A DNA stretch of 64,000 nt from Corynebacterium sp. J010B-136. GTDB lineage: Bacteria > Actinomycetota > Actinomycetes > Mycobacteriales > Mycobacteriaceae. The notes under the pieces are model-generated. The model was not told the origin of the DNA. It made no database searches and worked only from the letters and a program-made list of their open reading frames with translations. The translations under genes and the position numbers were made by a program. The stretch is from the NCBI RefSeq assembly GCF_002967075.1, contig NZ_PUGE01000002.1:124001-188000 (forward strand), read 5' to 3'. This document shows, in pieces, positions 17,072-25,868 of the stretch. Positions within the stretch are counted from its first letter, which is position 1. Every line of letters begins with the position of its first letter.

Positions 17072-17733
17072 TCCAGTCCTTTCGTGTAATTCTTAATCAA
17101 TTCCATCGCGCGATAGATGCGGTCACCCATTGGCAGTGTGCAATCACGATCGGGTCGTGACATAGCCATCCAGGTGGCCTCGCGGATAAATCCGCTCAGC
17201 AGCATCGCCTCTGTGCCCGGATCTAATTCTGGGGCGCGTTGTTCTTCAGGATGTTCCCGAAGACGTTGGGTAATTAGCTCCATGGTCTCCCGTAAGCGCT
17301 CTTTACGAAACACCATTGCGCGGACCGCGACGTCCGGATCTGCAAAGATTCGCTGACGGCGCTCGTGGATCTCCGGGCTCTGATGAGAAGACTCTAGGTG
17401 TTGTTTGATCTGCTCAACCATCAACTCCAGGAGGCTGCTGGCGTCAGCATTCAAGAAGTCATTGCGTTGCTTTTCCGTCAACGGTTCCGAGGACGCGCCG
17501 ATAACGGCGCTTTCTTTAGTGCTGAAATAATTAAAAAAGGTGCGTCGGGAAATCCCGGCGGCTTCACAAATTTCTTCAATTGTTACTTTGTCAAAGCTCG
17601 ATTCATCAACCAAGCGCGTCGCAGCGTCTTCGATGCGATGCTTGGTTGCCAATCGCTTCTGCTCCCTTAACCCGAGGTCACTGCCGGGGAGGGAGTCTTC
17701 TTCATTATCATTAACTTCTTGCACGGTATGCAA
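17065..17733 (-). CDS. TetR-family regulator of the adjacent efflux pump
   Basis: 222 residues at the longest. The helix-turn-helix is at about residues 45-75 (VTIEEICEAAGISRRTFFNYF), followed by a divergent helical ligand domain. It is the first gene of a two-gene operon with the MFS pump. The longest frame uses TTG 17733, which would lie inside the inverted repeat upstream. GTG 17724, or TTG 17652 with AGGGAG 9 bases before it, are alternatives; the last would give a 195-residue protein typical of the family and leave the operator outside the gene. Confidence 0.88.
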   Translation of the reverse strand: MHTVQEVNDNEEDSLPGSDLGLREQKRLATKHRIEDAATRLVDESSFDKVTIEEICEAAGISRRTFFNYFSTKESAVIGASSEPLTEKQRNDFLNADASSLLELMVEQIKQHLESSHQSPEIHERRQRIFADPDVAVRAMVFRKERLRETMELITQRLREHPEEQRAPELDPGTEAMLLSGFIREATWMAMSRPDRDCTLPMGDRIYRAMELIKNYTKGLEW

Positions 17734-17770
17734 TGTTACACCCCGTGCAAGTTTGCACCAAGTGCAAGTT
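17718..17770. promoter_or_regulatory. TGCAC-repeat operator region of the TetR-MFS operon
   Basis: CTTGCACGG (17718-17726) and CCGTGCAAG (17743-17751) form a perfect 9-bp inverted repeat with a 16-bp spacer. TGCA recurs at 17729-17732, 17754-17757 and 17763-17766, giving five TGCA-containing half-sites in 50 bp. Placement at the 5' end of the regulator gene suggests autoregulation by the TetR protein. Confidence 0.6.
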
Positions 17771-17810
17771 GTGTGAAATTATTTATCTCGAAAAAATTGA
17801 ATGGTTTTGA

Positions 17811-18437
17811 TCACTGTTGGGAATTTTCCACCAGGTCGTCCAAGCTACGCGTCAGGGAAGCAGCTGCCTTAAGCTCTTTTTCGCCAGCTGCAGATTCTTC
17901 GAAGTACTGCGCCGATAGTTGGCCGGCATCTTCTTCAAACTCCCAGAACCCATCTGTTATGCACTTCTTGTTCAGCGCCTGCGTGTCATAAGTGACCACG
18001 CTTGCTTCGCCTGCCTCAGGTTCCATCAGCGTTAAAAGCGCCTGGCATCCGGTGGTTGGATACACCAACACAGCGGTCGTGCCAGCAAAGGAGATAACTC
18101 CATTCCACGCGTTTTCCGGCCCCGCATTGAATTCACCTGCGAAAGTCCCGACGAATCCGCCATCAAGCTTCTCAACTGGCGATGCAGAATCCACCTCCAC
18201 CACGCCCCGCTCCACCATCGGCGTTGGTTCCGGTTCCGCGTTTGAACGAATCCACGCGAACAATGCCGCCACAACCGCGAGCACCACGACCAGCACTCCA
18301 ACGATCCACATCCACCGGTCCACAGTTTTTGAACCCTTGTACTGATCAAAAGAGTTTTGGTTACTGCTCTCGGCTTTCTCCACCCGTTGCTGGTTGGAAC
18401 GGTTCGAGTTGTGTGCATCCGGCATGTTTTCAGGCAT
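17811..18437 (-). CDS. membrane-anchored extracytoplasmic protein, unknown function
   Basis: 208 residues. A hydrophilic Asn/Ser-rich N-terminus is followed by one membrane helix (about residues 40-64, WMWIVGVLVVVLAVVAALFAW) and an outside domain with FVGTFAGEFNAGPENAWNG and two Cys (TGCQALL, NKKCITD). The domain looks like a small beta-rich sensor or anchor, but no family was recognised. ATG 18437 is chosen because the open frame upstream to 18740 is translated repeat DNA. Only a weak ribosome site is visible. Confidence 0.7.
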   Translation of the reverse strand: MPENMPDAHNSNRSNQQRVEKAESSNQNSFDQYKGSKTVDRWMWIVGVLVVVLAVVAALFAWIRSNAEPEPTPMVERGVVEVDSASPVEKLDGGFVGTFAGEFNAGPENAWNGVISFAGTTAVLVYPTTGCQALLTLMEPEAGEASVVTYDTQALNKKCITDGFWEFEEDAGQLSAQYFEESAAGEKELKAAASLTRSLDDLVENSQQ

Positions 18438-18479
18438 GGTAGTAATCTTAGCCGTCTCGTTCAAACTGGCCGCGTCCCT

Positions 18480-18700
18480 TTCGCGCTCACGGGCTTTAGC
18501 CTTCTCCCGAGTAGCGGACTTCCCGTGAGCGCGAAGCGTACATGGAGTCCGTTGCGGGTGTTTTGGGCGCTTGGCGTTCAATCTGCGCTGGCGCTCTGCG
18601 GTGCTCGGCGGGACTATCTGCCCGCAGATTTCAGCGATGTGCCTTTCGCGCTCACCGGCGAAAGCGTCCTGGCGAGGCGACTGGTTCTGGTGAGCGCGAA
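18480..18700. repeat. unit A of a duplicated repeat: two 56-bp palindrome-ended elements
   Basis: Element 1 is 18480-18535, bounded by TTCGCGCTCACGGG and CCCGTGAGCGCGAA (14-bp perfect inverted ends). Element 2 is 18645-18700, bounded by TTCGCGCTCACC and GGTGAGCGCGAA (12 bp). Both are exactly 56 bp and differ in their 30-base centres. The 109-bp spacer contains GCGCTGGCGCTCTGCGGTGC. The whole unit recurs at 18851-19073. It lies between the membrane protein gene and the fumC terminator. Confidence 0.85.
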
Positions 18701-18850
18701 GCGCACACTTAGCTTTGCGATGCATGTGCCTGCCGATCATCGGCGTCGTCCGAGCGGGGCAGTGCTGCGAGCCGTCGATAGTTAGTGATGGCTTGGGACG
18801 GTTTGGGCCGGTTTGAGATGGCTTCGCGGTAGCTTTGAGGCGATGTCCCC

Positions 18851-19073
18851 TTCGCGCTCACCGGCTTTAGCTTTCTCCCGAGTAGCGGACTTCCTGTGAG
18901 CGCGAAGCGTACATGGAGTCCGTTGCGAGTGTTTTGGGCGCCTGGCGTTCAATCTGCGCTGGCGCTCTGCGGTGCTCGGCGGGACTATCTGCCCGCAGAT
19001 TTCAGCGATGTGTACCCTTCGCGCTCACCGGCGAAAGCGTCCTGGCGAGGTGACTGGTTCTGGTGAGCGCGAA
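18851..19073. repeat. unit B of the duplicated repeat
   Basis: A near-identical copy of unit A. Element 3 (18851-18906) matches element 1 with a few substitutions, one of which breaks the terminal pairing beyond TTCGCGCTCAC / GTGAGCGCGAA. Element 4 (19018-19073) matches element 2, with GAGGTGACT in place of GAGGCGACT. The spacer is two bases longer (TGTACCC for TGCC). The 150-bp stretch between the units (18701-18850) is not repeated and holds no gene. Confidence 0.85.
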
Positions 19074-19145
19074 AGGGACAAGGGACCGGATTCGGTATCA
19101 AAAGGGGAGGCTGGAGAGCGAAAAGAGCTAGGGCACGGGACGCGA

Positions 19146-19180
19146 AAGAGCACCAGCCAACAATCTGGCTGGTGCTCTTC
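19146..19180 (-). terminator. terminator of fumC
   Basis: On the minus strand GAGCACCAGCCA (19166-19177 complement) pairs perfectly with TGGCTGGTGCTC (19148-19159 complement) around a 6-base loop, followed by TTTCGCG. It lies 25 bases after the fumC stop. Confidence 0.8.
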
Positions 19181-19204
19181 GGAAACTAAGCGGGAAAGAG
19201 AAGC

Positions 19205-20605
19205 TTAGAAGTTGTCGCGGTCGGTGTTGGCCATAGCCAGAACATCGAGGCGCTTGTCCAGTTCTTCTTCGGTGAGCTTGTCGCCGTCAACGAAGCCTAA
19301 GTTGATAACAGCTTCGCGGATGGTGATGCCTTCAGCCAGAGCGTGCTTAGCAACCTTGGCTGCATTCTCGTAGCCGATTGCAGAGTTCAACGGCGTAACG
19401 ATGGATGGGGAAGACTCAGCGAAGGTCTTCATGCGCTCAGCGTTTGGCTCGATGCCATCGACAAGGCGCTCAGCGAATACGCGAGCGGTGTTAGCCAGCA
19501 GGCGAGAGGATTCGAGAACGTTGCGCGCCATCATTGGGATGAAGACGTTGAGCTCGAACTGGCCCTGGGTGCCGCCGAATGCGACAGCTGCGTCGTTGCC
19601 GATAACCTGTGCAGAAACCTGGGTTGCGGTCTCACACAGAACAGGGTTGACCTTGCCCGGCATGATGGAAGAACCTGGCTGCAGGTCAGGCAGGTGAATC
19701 TCGGCGAAGCCGGTCAGTGGGCCGGAGCCCATGAGGCGGATGTCGTTAGCCATCTTGTATAGGGAGACAGCAACAACGCGCATTGCGCCGGAGAACTCAA
19801 CGAGAGCGTCGCGGTTAGCTTGTGCCTCAAAGTGGTTCTTAGCTTCAGAGAGCTCGTCGATGCCGGTGAGCTTCTTGAGTTCCTCGGTTACCTTTGCGCC
19901 GAAATCAGCGGAGGTGTTGAGGCCGGTACCAGCAGCGGTGCCGCCGATAGCGAGTTCGCCTAGACGTGGCAGGGTTGCTTCGATGCGCTCGATGCCAAGT
20001 TCGAACTGGCGAGCGTAGCCGGAGAATTCCTGGCCGAGGGTTACTGGAACAGCATCCATCAGGTGGGTACGGCCGGACTTAACAACGTTCTTCCACTCAT
20101 GAGCCTTCTTCAGAAGGGACTCATGCAGGACCTTCAGGCCTGGGATGAGGTCGTTGACGGCAGCTTCGGTTGCAGCCACGTGGGTTGCGGTTGGGAAGGT
20201 GTCGTTGGAGGACTGGCCCATGTTTACGTGGTCATTAGGGTGCAGATCAACGCCATTTTGCTTGGCGAGGGAAGCGATGACCTCGTTGGTGTTCATGTTG
20301 GAAGAGGTACCCGAACCGGTCTGGAAGACATCGATTGGGAACTCAGCATCGTACTTGCCGGTGGCGATTTCCTTGCCAGCAGCGATGATGGCGTCGGCGA
20401 TTTCGCCGTCCAATGCACCGGAATCCTTGTTGACCTGTGCACATGCAGCCTTTAGAAGACCCATTGCGCGGATCTGCGCAGACTCCAAGCCACGGCCGGA
20501 GATTGGGAAGTTCTCAACAGCACGCTGGGTCTGTGCGCGCCACAGTGCGTCCTTAGGAACCTGTACTTCGCCCATCGTGTCATGTTCGATGCGGTATTCA
20601 GTCAT
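19205..20605 (-). CDS. fumC: class II fumarate hydratase FumC
   Basis: A 466-residue class II (iron-independent) fumarase that interconverts fumarate and malate in the TCA cycle. The superfamily signature [12 protein letters not shown] lies near residues 317-328. Other typical segments are [16 protein letters not shown] near 98-113 and [18 protein letters not shown] near 185-202. ATG 20605 ([12 protein letters not shown]) has AAGGTGG upstream; the ATG at 20614 is less likely. It follows glpX on the same strand with a 160-base gap, as in mycobacteria. Confidence 0.97.
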   Translation of the reverse strand: MTEYRIEHDTMGEVQVPKDALWRAQTQRAVENFPISGRGLESAQIRAMGLLKAACAQVNKDSGALDGEIADAIIAAGKEIATGKYDAEFPIDVFQTGSGTSSNMNTNEVIASLAKQNGVDLHPNDHVNMGQSSNDTFPTATHVAATEAAVNDLIPGLKVLHESLLKKAHEWKNVVKSGRTHLMDAVPVTLGQEFSGYARQFELGIERIEATLPRLGELAIGGTAAGTGLNTSADFGAKVTEELKKLTGIDELSEAKNHFEAQANRDALVEFSGAMRVVAVSLYKMANDIRLMGSGPLTGFAEIHLPDLQPGSSIMPGKVNPVLCETATQVSAQVIGNDAAVAFGGTQGQFELNVFIPMMARNVLESSRLLANTARVFAERLVDGIEPNAERMKTFAESSPSIVTPLNSAIGYENAAKVAKHALAEGITIREAVINLGFVDGDKLTEEELDKRLDVLAMANTDRDNF

Positions 20606-20653
20606 GAAATCCACCTTCTTTGTAGAGAGAATAAATCTATTTAACTGGAATGC

Positions 20654-20688
20654 ACCCAGTAGGCATGTATCGCGCTACTGGGTTTTTA
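20654..20688 (+). terminator. hairpin with plus-strand T-run between glpX and fumC
   Basis: ACCCAGTAG (20654-20662) pairs perfectly with CTACTGGGT (20675-20683), followed by TTTTAA on the plus strand. Both flanking genes are on the minus strand, so it would stop antisense transcription, or act as an A-preceded hairpin in the glpX-fumC mRNA. Confidence 0.5.
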
Positions 20689-20774
20689 AGGCTTTGCGCC
20701 TTCTAGTATGGCTAACTTTCGGCTCGCGCGCCCTGACATTGGGTGCGGGGCTTGCCTACCAGCCTAGCCAAATC

Positions 20775-21803
20775 CTATTGTGCGGGATTCGACTCAGGGT
20801 CGGAGTAGTCAATTACGGAGTACTCCTGCAGCTTGGACAGCTGGTGAATGGACTCAAGGTAGCGCACGGTGCCGGACTTGGAACGCATGACCATGGAGCG
20901 GGTCGTTGCGGAGTTTGCACGGTAGGAGACACCGTCGAGCATGTCACCGTTGGTAACACCGGTAGCTGCAAAGTAGCAGTTCTCGGAGGTGACCAGGTCG
21001 TTGGTAAACAGCACGCGGTCGAGGTCGTGGCCGGCGGCGCGAGCACGCTCAGCTTCTTCCCCGTCAGTTGGCCACAGCTTGCCCTGAATTTCGCCGCCCA
21101 TGCACTTGAGTGCACAAGCGGTGATGATGGCTTCTGGAGTGCCACCGATGCCCATGAGCAAGTCGATGGAGTTGGAGTCCTGCGCAGCGGCGATTGCACC
21201 GGCAACGTCGCCGTCCATGATGAGGCGAACCTTGGCGCCGGCTTCGCGGATTTCCTTGATGAGCTCATCGTGGCGTGGACGGTCCAACACAACAACGGTA
21301 ACTTCCTGCGGGCGAAGGCCCTTGGCTTCTGCGACAGCGTTGATGTTGAAAGCGACAGGCTTGTTGATGTCTACCTTGCCGGCAGCTTCTGGGCCGACAA
21401 CCAACTTATTCATGTAAAACACAGCGGAAGGGTCGTACATCGTGCCGCGCTCAGCAGCAGCGATGACAGAAATCGCGTTTGGGCGGCCTTCAGCCATCAA
21501 GCGGGTGCCATCGACAGGATCGACTGCGATGTCCATTGCTGCGCCTTCACCGGTGCCGACTTGTTCACCGTTGAAGAGCATTGGGGCTTCGTCTTTTTCA
21601 CCCTCGCCGATAACAACTACTCCGTCCATGGATACGGAGTTGATGAGGGTGCGCATGGCATCGACTGCTGCGCCGTCGCCTTCATTCTTCTTGCCGCGGC
21701 CAACCCACCGACCAGAGGCTAGTGCTGCAGCTTCGGTGACGCGCACCAGCTCCATAGCGAGGTTGCGGTCTGGAAGTTCACGATCTCCAGCAGTATTTGT
21801 CAT
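20775..21803 (-). CDS. glpX: class II fructose-1,6-bisphosphatase GlpX
   Basis: A 342-residue GlpX-type fructose-1,6-bisphosphatase, the gluconeogenic FBPase of corynebacteria and mycobacteria. Metal and substrate motifs are [12 protein letters not shown] (residues ~65-76), [16 protein letters not shown] near 90-105 and the Li+-sensitive phosphatase core. [20 protein letters not shown] is typical near 215-235. It lies upstream of fumC and is divergent from the DUF4245 gene. Confidence 0.96.
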   Translation of the reverse strand: MTNTAGDRELPDRNLAMELVRVTEAAALASGRWVGRGKKNEGDGAAVDAMRTLINSVSMDGVVVIGEGEKDEAPMLFNGEQVGTGEGAAMDIAVDPVDGTRLMAEGRPNAISVIAAAERGTMYDPSAVFYMNKLVVGPEAAGKVDINKPVAFNINAVAEAKGLRPQEVTVVVLDRPRHDELIKEIREAGAKVRLIMDGDVAGAIAAAQDSNSIDLLMGIGGTPEAIITACALKCMGGEIQGKLWPTDGEEAERARAAGHDLDRVLFTNDLVTSENCYFAATGVTNGDMLDGVSYRANSATTRSMVMRSKSGTVRYLESIHQLSKLQEYSVIDYSDPESNPAQ

Positions 21804-21867
21804 CGGTTAGAAGGCCTTCCTCATTGATTAATCTGTGTCAGCGTGTGTCAACTTGTGCGTCAATTTG

Positions 21868-21987
21868 GCACGTGCATCTCAAGTATGCCCATTGACCCCA
21901 CTATTATTCCATGTTTCCCAACCTCAGCATCCCCGAATAGTCCCCCGAAAGTGGGGCACCAGGGCTACAGTCACGGAATGCACGTGC
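21868..21987. promoter_or_regulatory. distant 10-bp inverted repeat in the glpX / DUF4245 divergent promoter region
   Basis: GCACGTGCAT (21868-21877) and its exact reverse complement ATGCACGTGC (21978-21987) flank 100 bp between the divergent genes. GTCA also recurs about every 10 bases at 21836-21862 (GTGTCAGCGTGTGTCAACTTG). These may be regulator sites; no known consensus was matched. Confidence 0.35.
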
Positions 21988-22050
21988 AGACAAGGTGCTT
22001 AAAGACACCCCGAGTGGGTTACCTATTTCGTATCAGGGCGTGCGATACTA

Positions 22051-22659
22051 ATGCGCATGGCGGGCGAAGATAAACCAAAGATTTTCGAAAACGGCCGGGA
22101 CATGATGTTGTCGCTCGGCGTTATTGTTGTGGGAATGGTCGCGGTTGTGGGAACAACCGGTCTGTGCACCATTAATCCAGAAACTTCTGATTTGTCTGCC
22201 GTTCGGGAAGTTGATGGCGAAGCATTCTTAGATATGGAAGCTCGCGGTGCGCAAGGTGCCATTCGTGTTCCTGATGTGCCAGAGGATTGGGTAGCTAATT
22301 CGGCACGTCGTGCTGGGATTGCACAGCAGCCAGCTTCCGTTGTCGGGTGGGTAACGCCGGGAGAGGCATATTTGTCGTCTTGGCAGACGCAAGTTTCGCT
22401 TGACGATGCCATCTCCAGCTTCGACGAGCACTTCCGCGAAGAAACCGAAACGGTAAATATCGATGGCCAAGACGTGACCGTGGCTTCTAGCGCGGAAAAT
22501 AACGTGCGCGAGGTATGGGCGTTCGATTTGGACGATGAACGCGTACTGCTTACCGGTACTGCGTCTGACGCGGACTTTGAGGAATTAGTCCGCGCATTCT
22601 TGGCAGTCGACCCGGTCGACATCGGCGCTGCTGATGCAGGCGCCGACGCATCTCATTAG
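22051..22659 (+). CDS. DUF4245 membrane-anchored protein
   Basis: 202 residues with one N-terminal membrane helix (about residues 17-38, DMMLSLGVIVVGMVAVVGTTGLC) and an extracytoplasmic domain of ~150 residues rich in Asp/Glu, ending in an Ala/Asp/Gly tail. This is the DUF4245 family, located between glpX and the exonuclease VII genes in mycobacteria and corynebacteria. Function is unknown. ATG 22051 or 22057 may start it; no ribosome site is visible, so the transcript may be leaderless. Confidence 0.82.
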   Translation: MRMAGEDKPKIFENGRDMMLSLGVIVVGMVAVVGTTGLCTINPETSDLSAVREVDGEAFLDMEARGAQGAIRVPDVPEDWVANSARRAGIAQQPASVVGWVTPGEAYLSSWQTQVSLDDAISSFDEHFREETETVNIDGQDVTVASSAENNVREVWAFDLDDERVLLTGTASDADFEELVRAFLAVDPVDIGAADAGADASH

Positions 22660-22679
22660 TTGCTTTCGGCGCGGAATAA

Positions 22680-23066
22680 TTAATTATTCCGCGCTGTGAA
22701 GCGAATCTTTTCCAGCACGTCCCCGTAGTTAGCGGTGACGCCAACTTGGCGAGTGCGCTCTTGCGCAGCTTCGCCGACAGGGCCGGAAACGCGCTCGCGG
22801 TCGACAAAGATTTCAATCTTTTCTTTCGACAACGCTGGTTCTACGGTGATCGCATAAAGCTTGCCGACGCTAAACTCAAAGCTTAAAGAGCCGTTGTAAT
22901 AAGTTAGCTCCTGGTGGCCTTCTTTGTTTTGAAGGTCAGTTTTGGTGTGCGCGGGTCCAAAGAATTCTTCAATCAAGCCAATGGGGTCGCCAAATTCGAC
23001 CGCGCCTGCTGAAGCGGATTTGGAGATGAAATCAACGCGGTCACCGGGGTAAGCAAAAATCTGCAT
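22680..23066 (-). CDS. conserved protein of unknown function after xseB
   Basis: 128 residues from ATG 23066 (MQIFAYPGDRVDFISK). It is soluble, mixed charge, with GLIEEFFGPAHTK, a beta-rich middle (LTYYNGSLSFEFSVGKLYAITVEP) and EIFVDRERVSGPVGE. No family was recognised. It lies 26 bases after the xseB stop on the same strand and is probably the last gene of the xseA-xseB unit. A longer frame reaches 23126 inside xseB, but the conserved-looking part begins at MQIF. Confidence 0.6.
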   Translation of the reverse strand: MQIFAYPGDRVDFISKSASAGAVEFGDPIGLIEEFFGPAHTKTDLQNKEGHQELTYYNGSLSFEFSVGKLYAITVEPALSKEKIEIFVDRERVSGPVGEAAQERTRQVGVTANYGDVLEKIRFTARNN

Positions 23067-23091
23067 GGGAAATGTGTGTCCTTCCTTGTAG

Positions 23092-23391
23092 CTAGTAGTC
23101 GGTGTTGGTGGAGTCTTCGGCGGCATTGTCGGCAGAATCGCTGCCTGCGGCGCGGGCGTTTAATGCGTCTTCCACGCGCTTGGAGGCGCCGTCGAGGTGG
23201 TTCTCGCACGCTTTCGCAAGTGCTTCGCCACGTTCCCAATACTTAAGAGATTCATCCAGGCTCATTTGCCCAAGCTCGAGGATCTTCACGGTCTCAATAA
23301 GCTCATCGCGAGCTTGCTCATAGGTCAGCGTGTCGATGGCAGGAAAGGCATCCTCGCCTGGGGTGCCGGTGCCAAAAGAATCAGTAGCCAT
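23092..23391 (-). CDS. xseB: exonuclease VII small subunit XseB
   Basis: 99 residues. The core [38 protein letters not shown] (described by ends only: residues 22-60) is the helical hairpin of XseB that binds the large subunit, and CENHL follows. The C-terminal 20 residues are Asp/Ala-rich and disordered. With XseA it forms exonuclease VII, which degrades single-stranded DNA from both ends. xseA lies 36 bases upstream on the same strand. Confidence 0.93.
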   Translation of the reverse strand: MATDSFGTGTPGEDAFPAIDTLTYEQARDELIETVKILELGQMSLDESLKYWERGEALAKACENHLDGASKRVEDALNARAAGSDSADNAAEDSTNTDY

Positions 23392-23427
23392 AAAGTTTAC
23401 TTTCTACGTTGTGGAGAGTGAAAAATT

Positions 23428-24669
23428 TTAATCGGAGGGGCCTGAGCCCAAGACAGCAGCAGAGAGGGAACCGTCGCCGACGCGGACACGAATTTGCGCG
23501 CCTGGTGGAGCTTGCTGGTAGCTGGTGACTACCTCTGCCTCGGAACCATCACGTGGAAGTACCTGGACCACAGAATAACCACGCGCAAGGGTGGCTGCAG
23601 GTCCTAAAGCGCTTACCTGGGAGCGAAGCGCGCTGACCCGTGATACTTCACGGTCTAGCAGGACTTGGATATCACGCCGCATCAGTTGCTGCAGTCGCGA
23701 GACCTCTTCGCGCTGTACGGTAATCGGACGCATCGGATCCGCAAGCACTGGACGTGAGCGAAGTTGCGCCACGCCGCGGCGTTCACGCTCAACCCACCCT
23801 CGTAGGGCAGCGGCCATCCGTCCTCGGGCTTCGGCGATGCGGTCATACTCAATGGCAACATCGGGGACAACCCGCTTGGCGGCATCGGTAGGCGTGGCGG
23901 CGCGAACATCGGCGACATTGTCCAGCACTGGATTATCCGGCTCATGCCCAATGGCAGAGACCACCGGAGTGTGCGCTGCAGCGACAGCTCGCTGCAAAGC
24001 TTCCTCGGAAAAGGGCAGAAGGTCTTCGACAGAGCCACCGCCGCGGGCGATGATGATGACATCGACGTCCGGGTCTGCATCGAGAAGCTGCAATGCGTCG
24101 ATAACCTGTGCAACCGTACCGGTGCCTTGCACAGCGGTGTTGATGACACGAAACTGCACCGCGGGCCATCGGTCTTGTGATACTGCGAGCACATCGCGCT
24201 CGGCCGCCGAACCGCGACCGGTAATCAGCCCAACTTTCTTAGGCAAAAAGGGCAGCGGCTTTTTGCGCGCCGGGTCCGTGAGCCCTTCGGCAGTAAGTTG
24301 CTTGCGCAAGGCTTCGATGCGGGCCAGAAGCTCACCGATACCAACGTGGCGGATATCCGTGGTCCACAAACTAAAGGTTCCACGGCCGGCATAAAACGCA
24401 GGCTTGCCGTAGACCACCACGCGGTCGCCGTCTTTTAGCGGCGTGGGAAGGTTGCGCACCAAATCTGTCGGACACGTCAACTGAACAGATTTTTGCTGCT
24501 CGACATCGCGCAGTGTCAGATAAGACAACTTCCACGTCGGCTTGATATTAATTTGGGTCAGTTGCCCCTCAACCCACAAGAATCCAAGCTTCTCAATCCA
24601 CCCTTTAACCTGGTCATTTACCTTGCCGACCGGCCATGGTGCTTCTGGGGAATTTACGGATTGCGTCAC
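23428..24669 (-). CDS. xseA: exonuclease VII large subunit XseA
   Basis: 413 residues. An N-terminal OB-fold (about residues 20-120) has [23 protein letters not shown]. The catalytic domain has [15 protein letters not shown], then [22 protein letters not shown] near 200-221 and [20 protein letters not shown] near 240, followed by a coiled coil and a C-terminal segment (LARGYSVVQ). The GTG start at 24669 has GGGGAGG about 6 bases upstream. It forms a unit with xseB. Confidence 0.95.
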   Translation of the reverse strand: MTQSVNSPEAPWPVGKVNDQVKGWIEKLGFLWVEGQLTQINIKPTWKLSYLTLRDVEQQKSVQLTCPTDLVRNLPTPLKDGDRVVVYGKPAFYAGRGTFSLWTTDIRHVGIGELLARIEALRKQLTAEGLTDPARKKPLPFLPKKVGLITGRGSAAERDVLAVSQDRWPAVQFRVINTAVQGTGTVAQVIDALQLLDADPDVDVIIIARGGGSVEDLLPFSEEALQRAVAAAHTPVVSAIGHEPDNPVLDNVADVRAATPTDAAKRVVPDVAIEYDRIAEARGRMAAALRGWVERERRGVAQLRSRPVLADPMRPITVQREEVSRLQQLMRRDIQVLLDREVSRVSALRSQVSALGPAATLARGYSVVQVLPRDGSEAEVVTSYQQAPPGAQIRVRVGDGSLSAAVLGSGPSD

Positions 24670-24754
24670 GTGTGACCTCCCCGATTGCGTAACGAACTTT
24701 GGTGCATAATCACCCAGTCTATTGTTTTAGCAGCACCTGAGATAGTCTAGGGGC

Positions 24755-25756
24755 ATGACTGAGGCAGGAAAGAACGTTCTCCTGGCGGCACCCCGCGGCT
24801 ATTGTGCCGGTGTGGATCGTGCAGTTGAGACAGTTGAAAAGGCATTGAGCAAGTACGGCGCACCCGTGTATGTGCGTAAGCAAATTGTTCACAACAAGTA
24901 TGTTGTTGAGTCTTTGGCTAAGCGCGGAGTCATTTTCGTTGAAGAAGCATCTGAAGCACCAGAAGGTGCTCACTTGGTATTTTCCGCACACGGTATTTCA
25001 CCAGCTGTGCGTCAAGAGGCCGAAGGCCGCAAGCAACTAACCCTAGATGCGACGTGCCCTTTGGTGACAAAGGTGCATCGTGAAGCTGTGCGTTTTGAAC
25101 GCGATGGCTACCACATCTTATTGATCGGCCACGAAGGCCACGAAGAAGTAGAAGGCACCGCCGGTCACGCACCGGAGGTCACCCACCTGGTAGATGGCGT
25201 GGAAGGCGTAGAAAAGCTTCCAGAGTGGCTGCAGAATGAAAAGCTGGTGTGGCTGTCACAGACAACCTTGTCAGTGGATGAGGCCATCTCCATCGTGAAT
25301 CTTTTGCGCGAGCGTTTTCCACACTTGGAAAACCCGCCATCAGATGACATTTGCTACGCAACGCAAAACCGTCAGGAATCCGTCAAGGCCATCGCGCCGA
25401 AGTGTGACCTGATGATCGTTGTGGGCTCCACCAACTCTTCGAACTCCGTGCGCCTGGTTGAGGTGGCACTCGATGCTGGCTCCAAGACCTCTTACTTGGT
25501 CGACTATGCATCCGAGATTAAAGAAGAGTGGCTGGAAGGCGTCGAGACCGTTGGCGTTACCTGTGGTGCTTCCGTTCCGGAGCTGTTGGTACGTGAGGTT
25601 CTCGAGTTCCTCGATGAGCGCGGCTACAACAACGTGGAGCAAGTCACGACCACGACGGAGACCATTCAGTTCTCCTTGCCACGTGAGCTGCGCCCACCTC
25701 GCACTGCAACGGCACGCAACGCTGCGGCACGTGAGCGCGCCAACGCCGAGGCTTAA
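24755..25756 (+). CDS. ispH: 4-hydroxy-3-methylbut-2-enyl diphosphate reductase IspH
   Basis: A 333-residue IspH (LytB), the last enzyme of the MEP pathway, which reduces HMBPP to IPP and DMAPP. Three conserved cysteines for the [4Fe-4S] cluster are at residues 17 (GYCAGV), 101 (ATCPLV) and 270 (VTCGAS). [11 protein letters not shown] and [13 protein letters not shown] near 225-237 are typical. The Ala/Arg-rich C-terminal tail is longer than in E. coli. It is divergent from xseA and ends at a terminator. Confidence 0.97.
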   Translation: MTEAGKNVLLAAPRGYCAGVDRAVETVEKALSKYGAPVYVRKQIVHNKYVVESLAKRGVIFVEEASEAPEGAHLVFSAHGISPAVRQEAEGRKQLTLDATCPLVTKVHREAVRFERDGYHILLIGHEGHEEVEGTAGHAPEVTHLVDGVEGVEKLPEWLQNEKLVWLSQTTLSVDEAISIVNLLRERFPHLENPPSDDICYATQNRQESVKAIAPKCDLMIVVGSTNSSNSVRLVEVALDAGSKTSYLVDYASEIKEEWLEGVETVGVTCGASVPELLVREVLEFLDERGYNNVEQVTTTTETIQFSLPRELRPPRTATARNAAARERANAEA

Positions 25757-25794
25757 TGCTCGGCCTAAAGGCCTGCGCATTAAGCAATAAATAG

Positions 25795-25854
25795 GCAATC
25801 AGCCCCGTCTTCGAGAAGAGAAAATCTTCTTAAAGATGGGGCTGATTGCTTTTA
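25795..25854 (+). terminator. terminator between ispH and convergent DUF6542 gene
   Basis: GCAATCAGCCCC (25795-25806) pairs perfectly with GGGGCTGATTGC (25838-25849), with TCTT / AAGA pairing further inside, followed by TTTT. Confidence 0.88.
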
Positions 25855-25868
25855 AACTGAAGGTTTAA

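Noticed and set aside
18438..18740. N-terminal extension of the membrane protein at 17811
   Set aside because: The translation is Arg/Glu-rich repeat DNA and ends before the natural start at 18437.
18480..19073. CRISPR array
   Set aside because: Only four elements, of two different sequences, with palindromic ends and 109- and 150-bp intervals; there are no short repeat-spacer periods and no cas genes.
20145..21722. A 525-codon open frame on the plus strand
   Set aside because: It is antisense to fumC and glpX, which are certain genes. It spans the gap between them and has a composition typical of the complementary frame of high-GC coding DNA.
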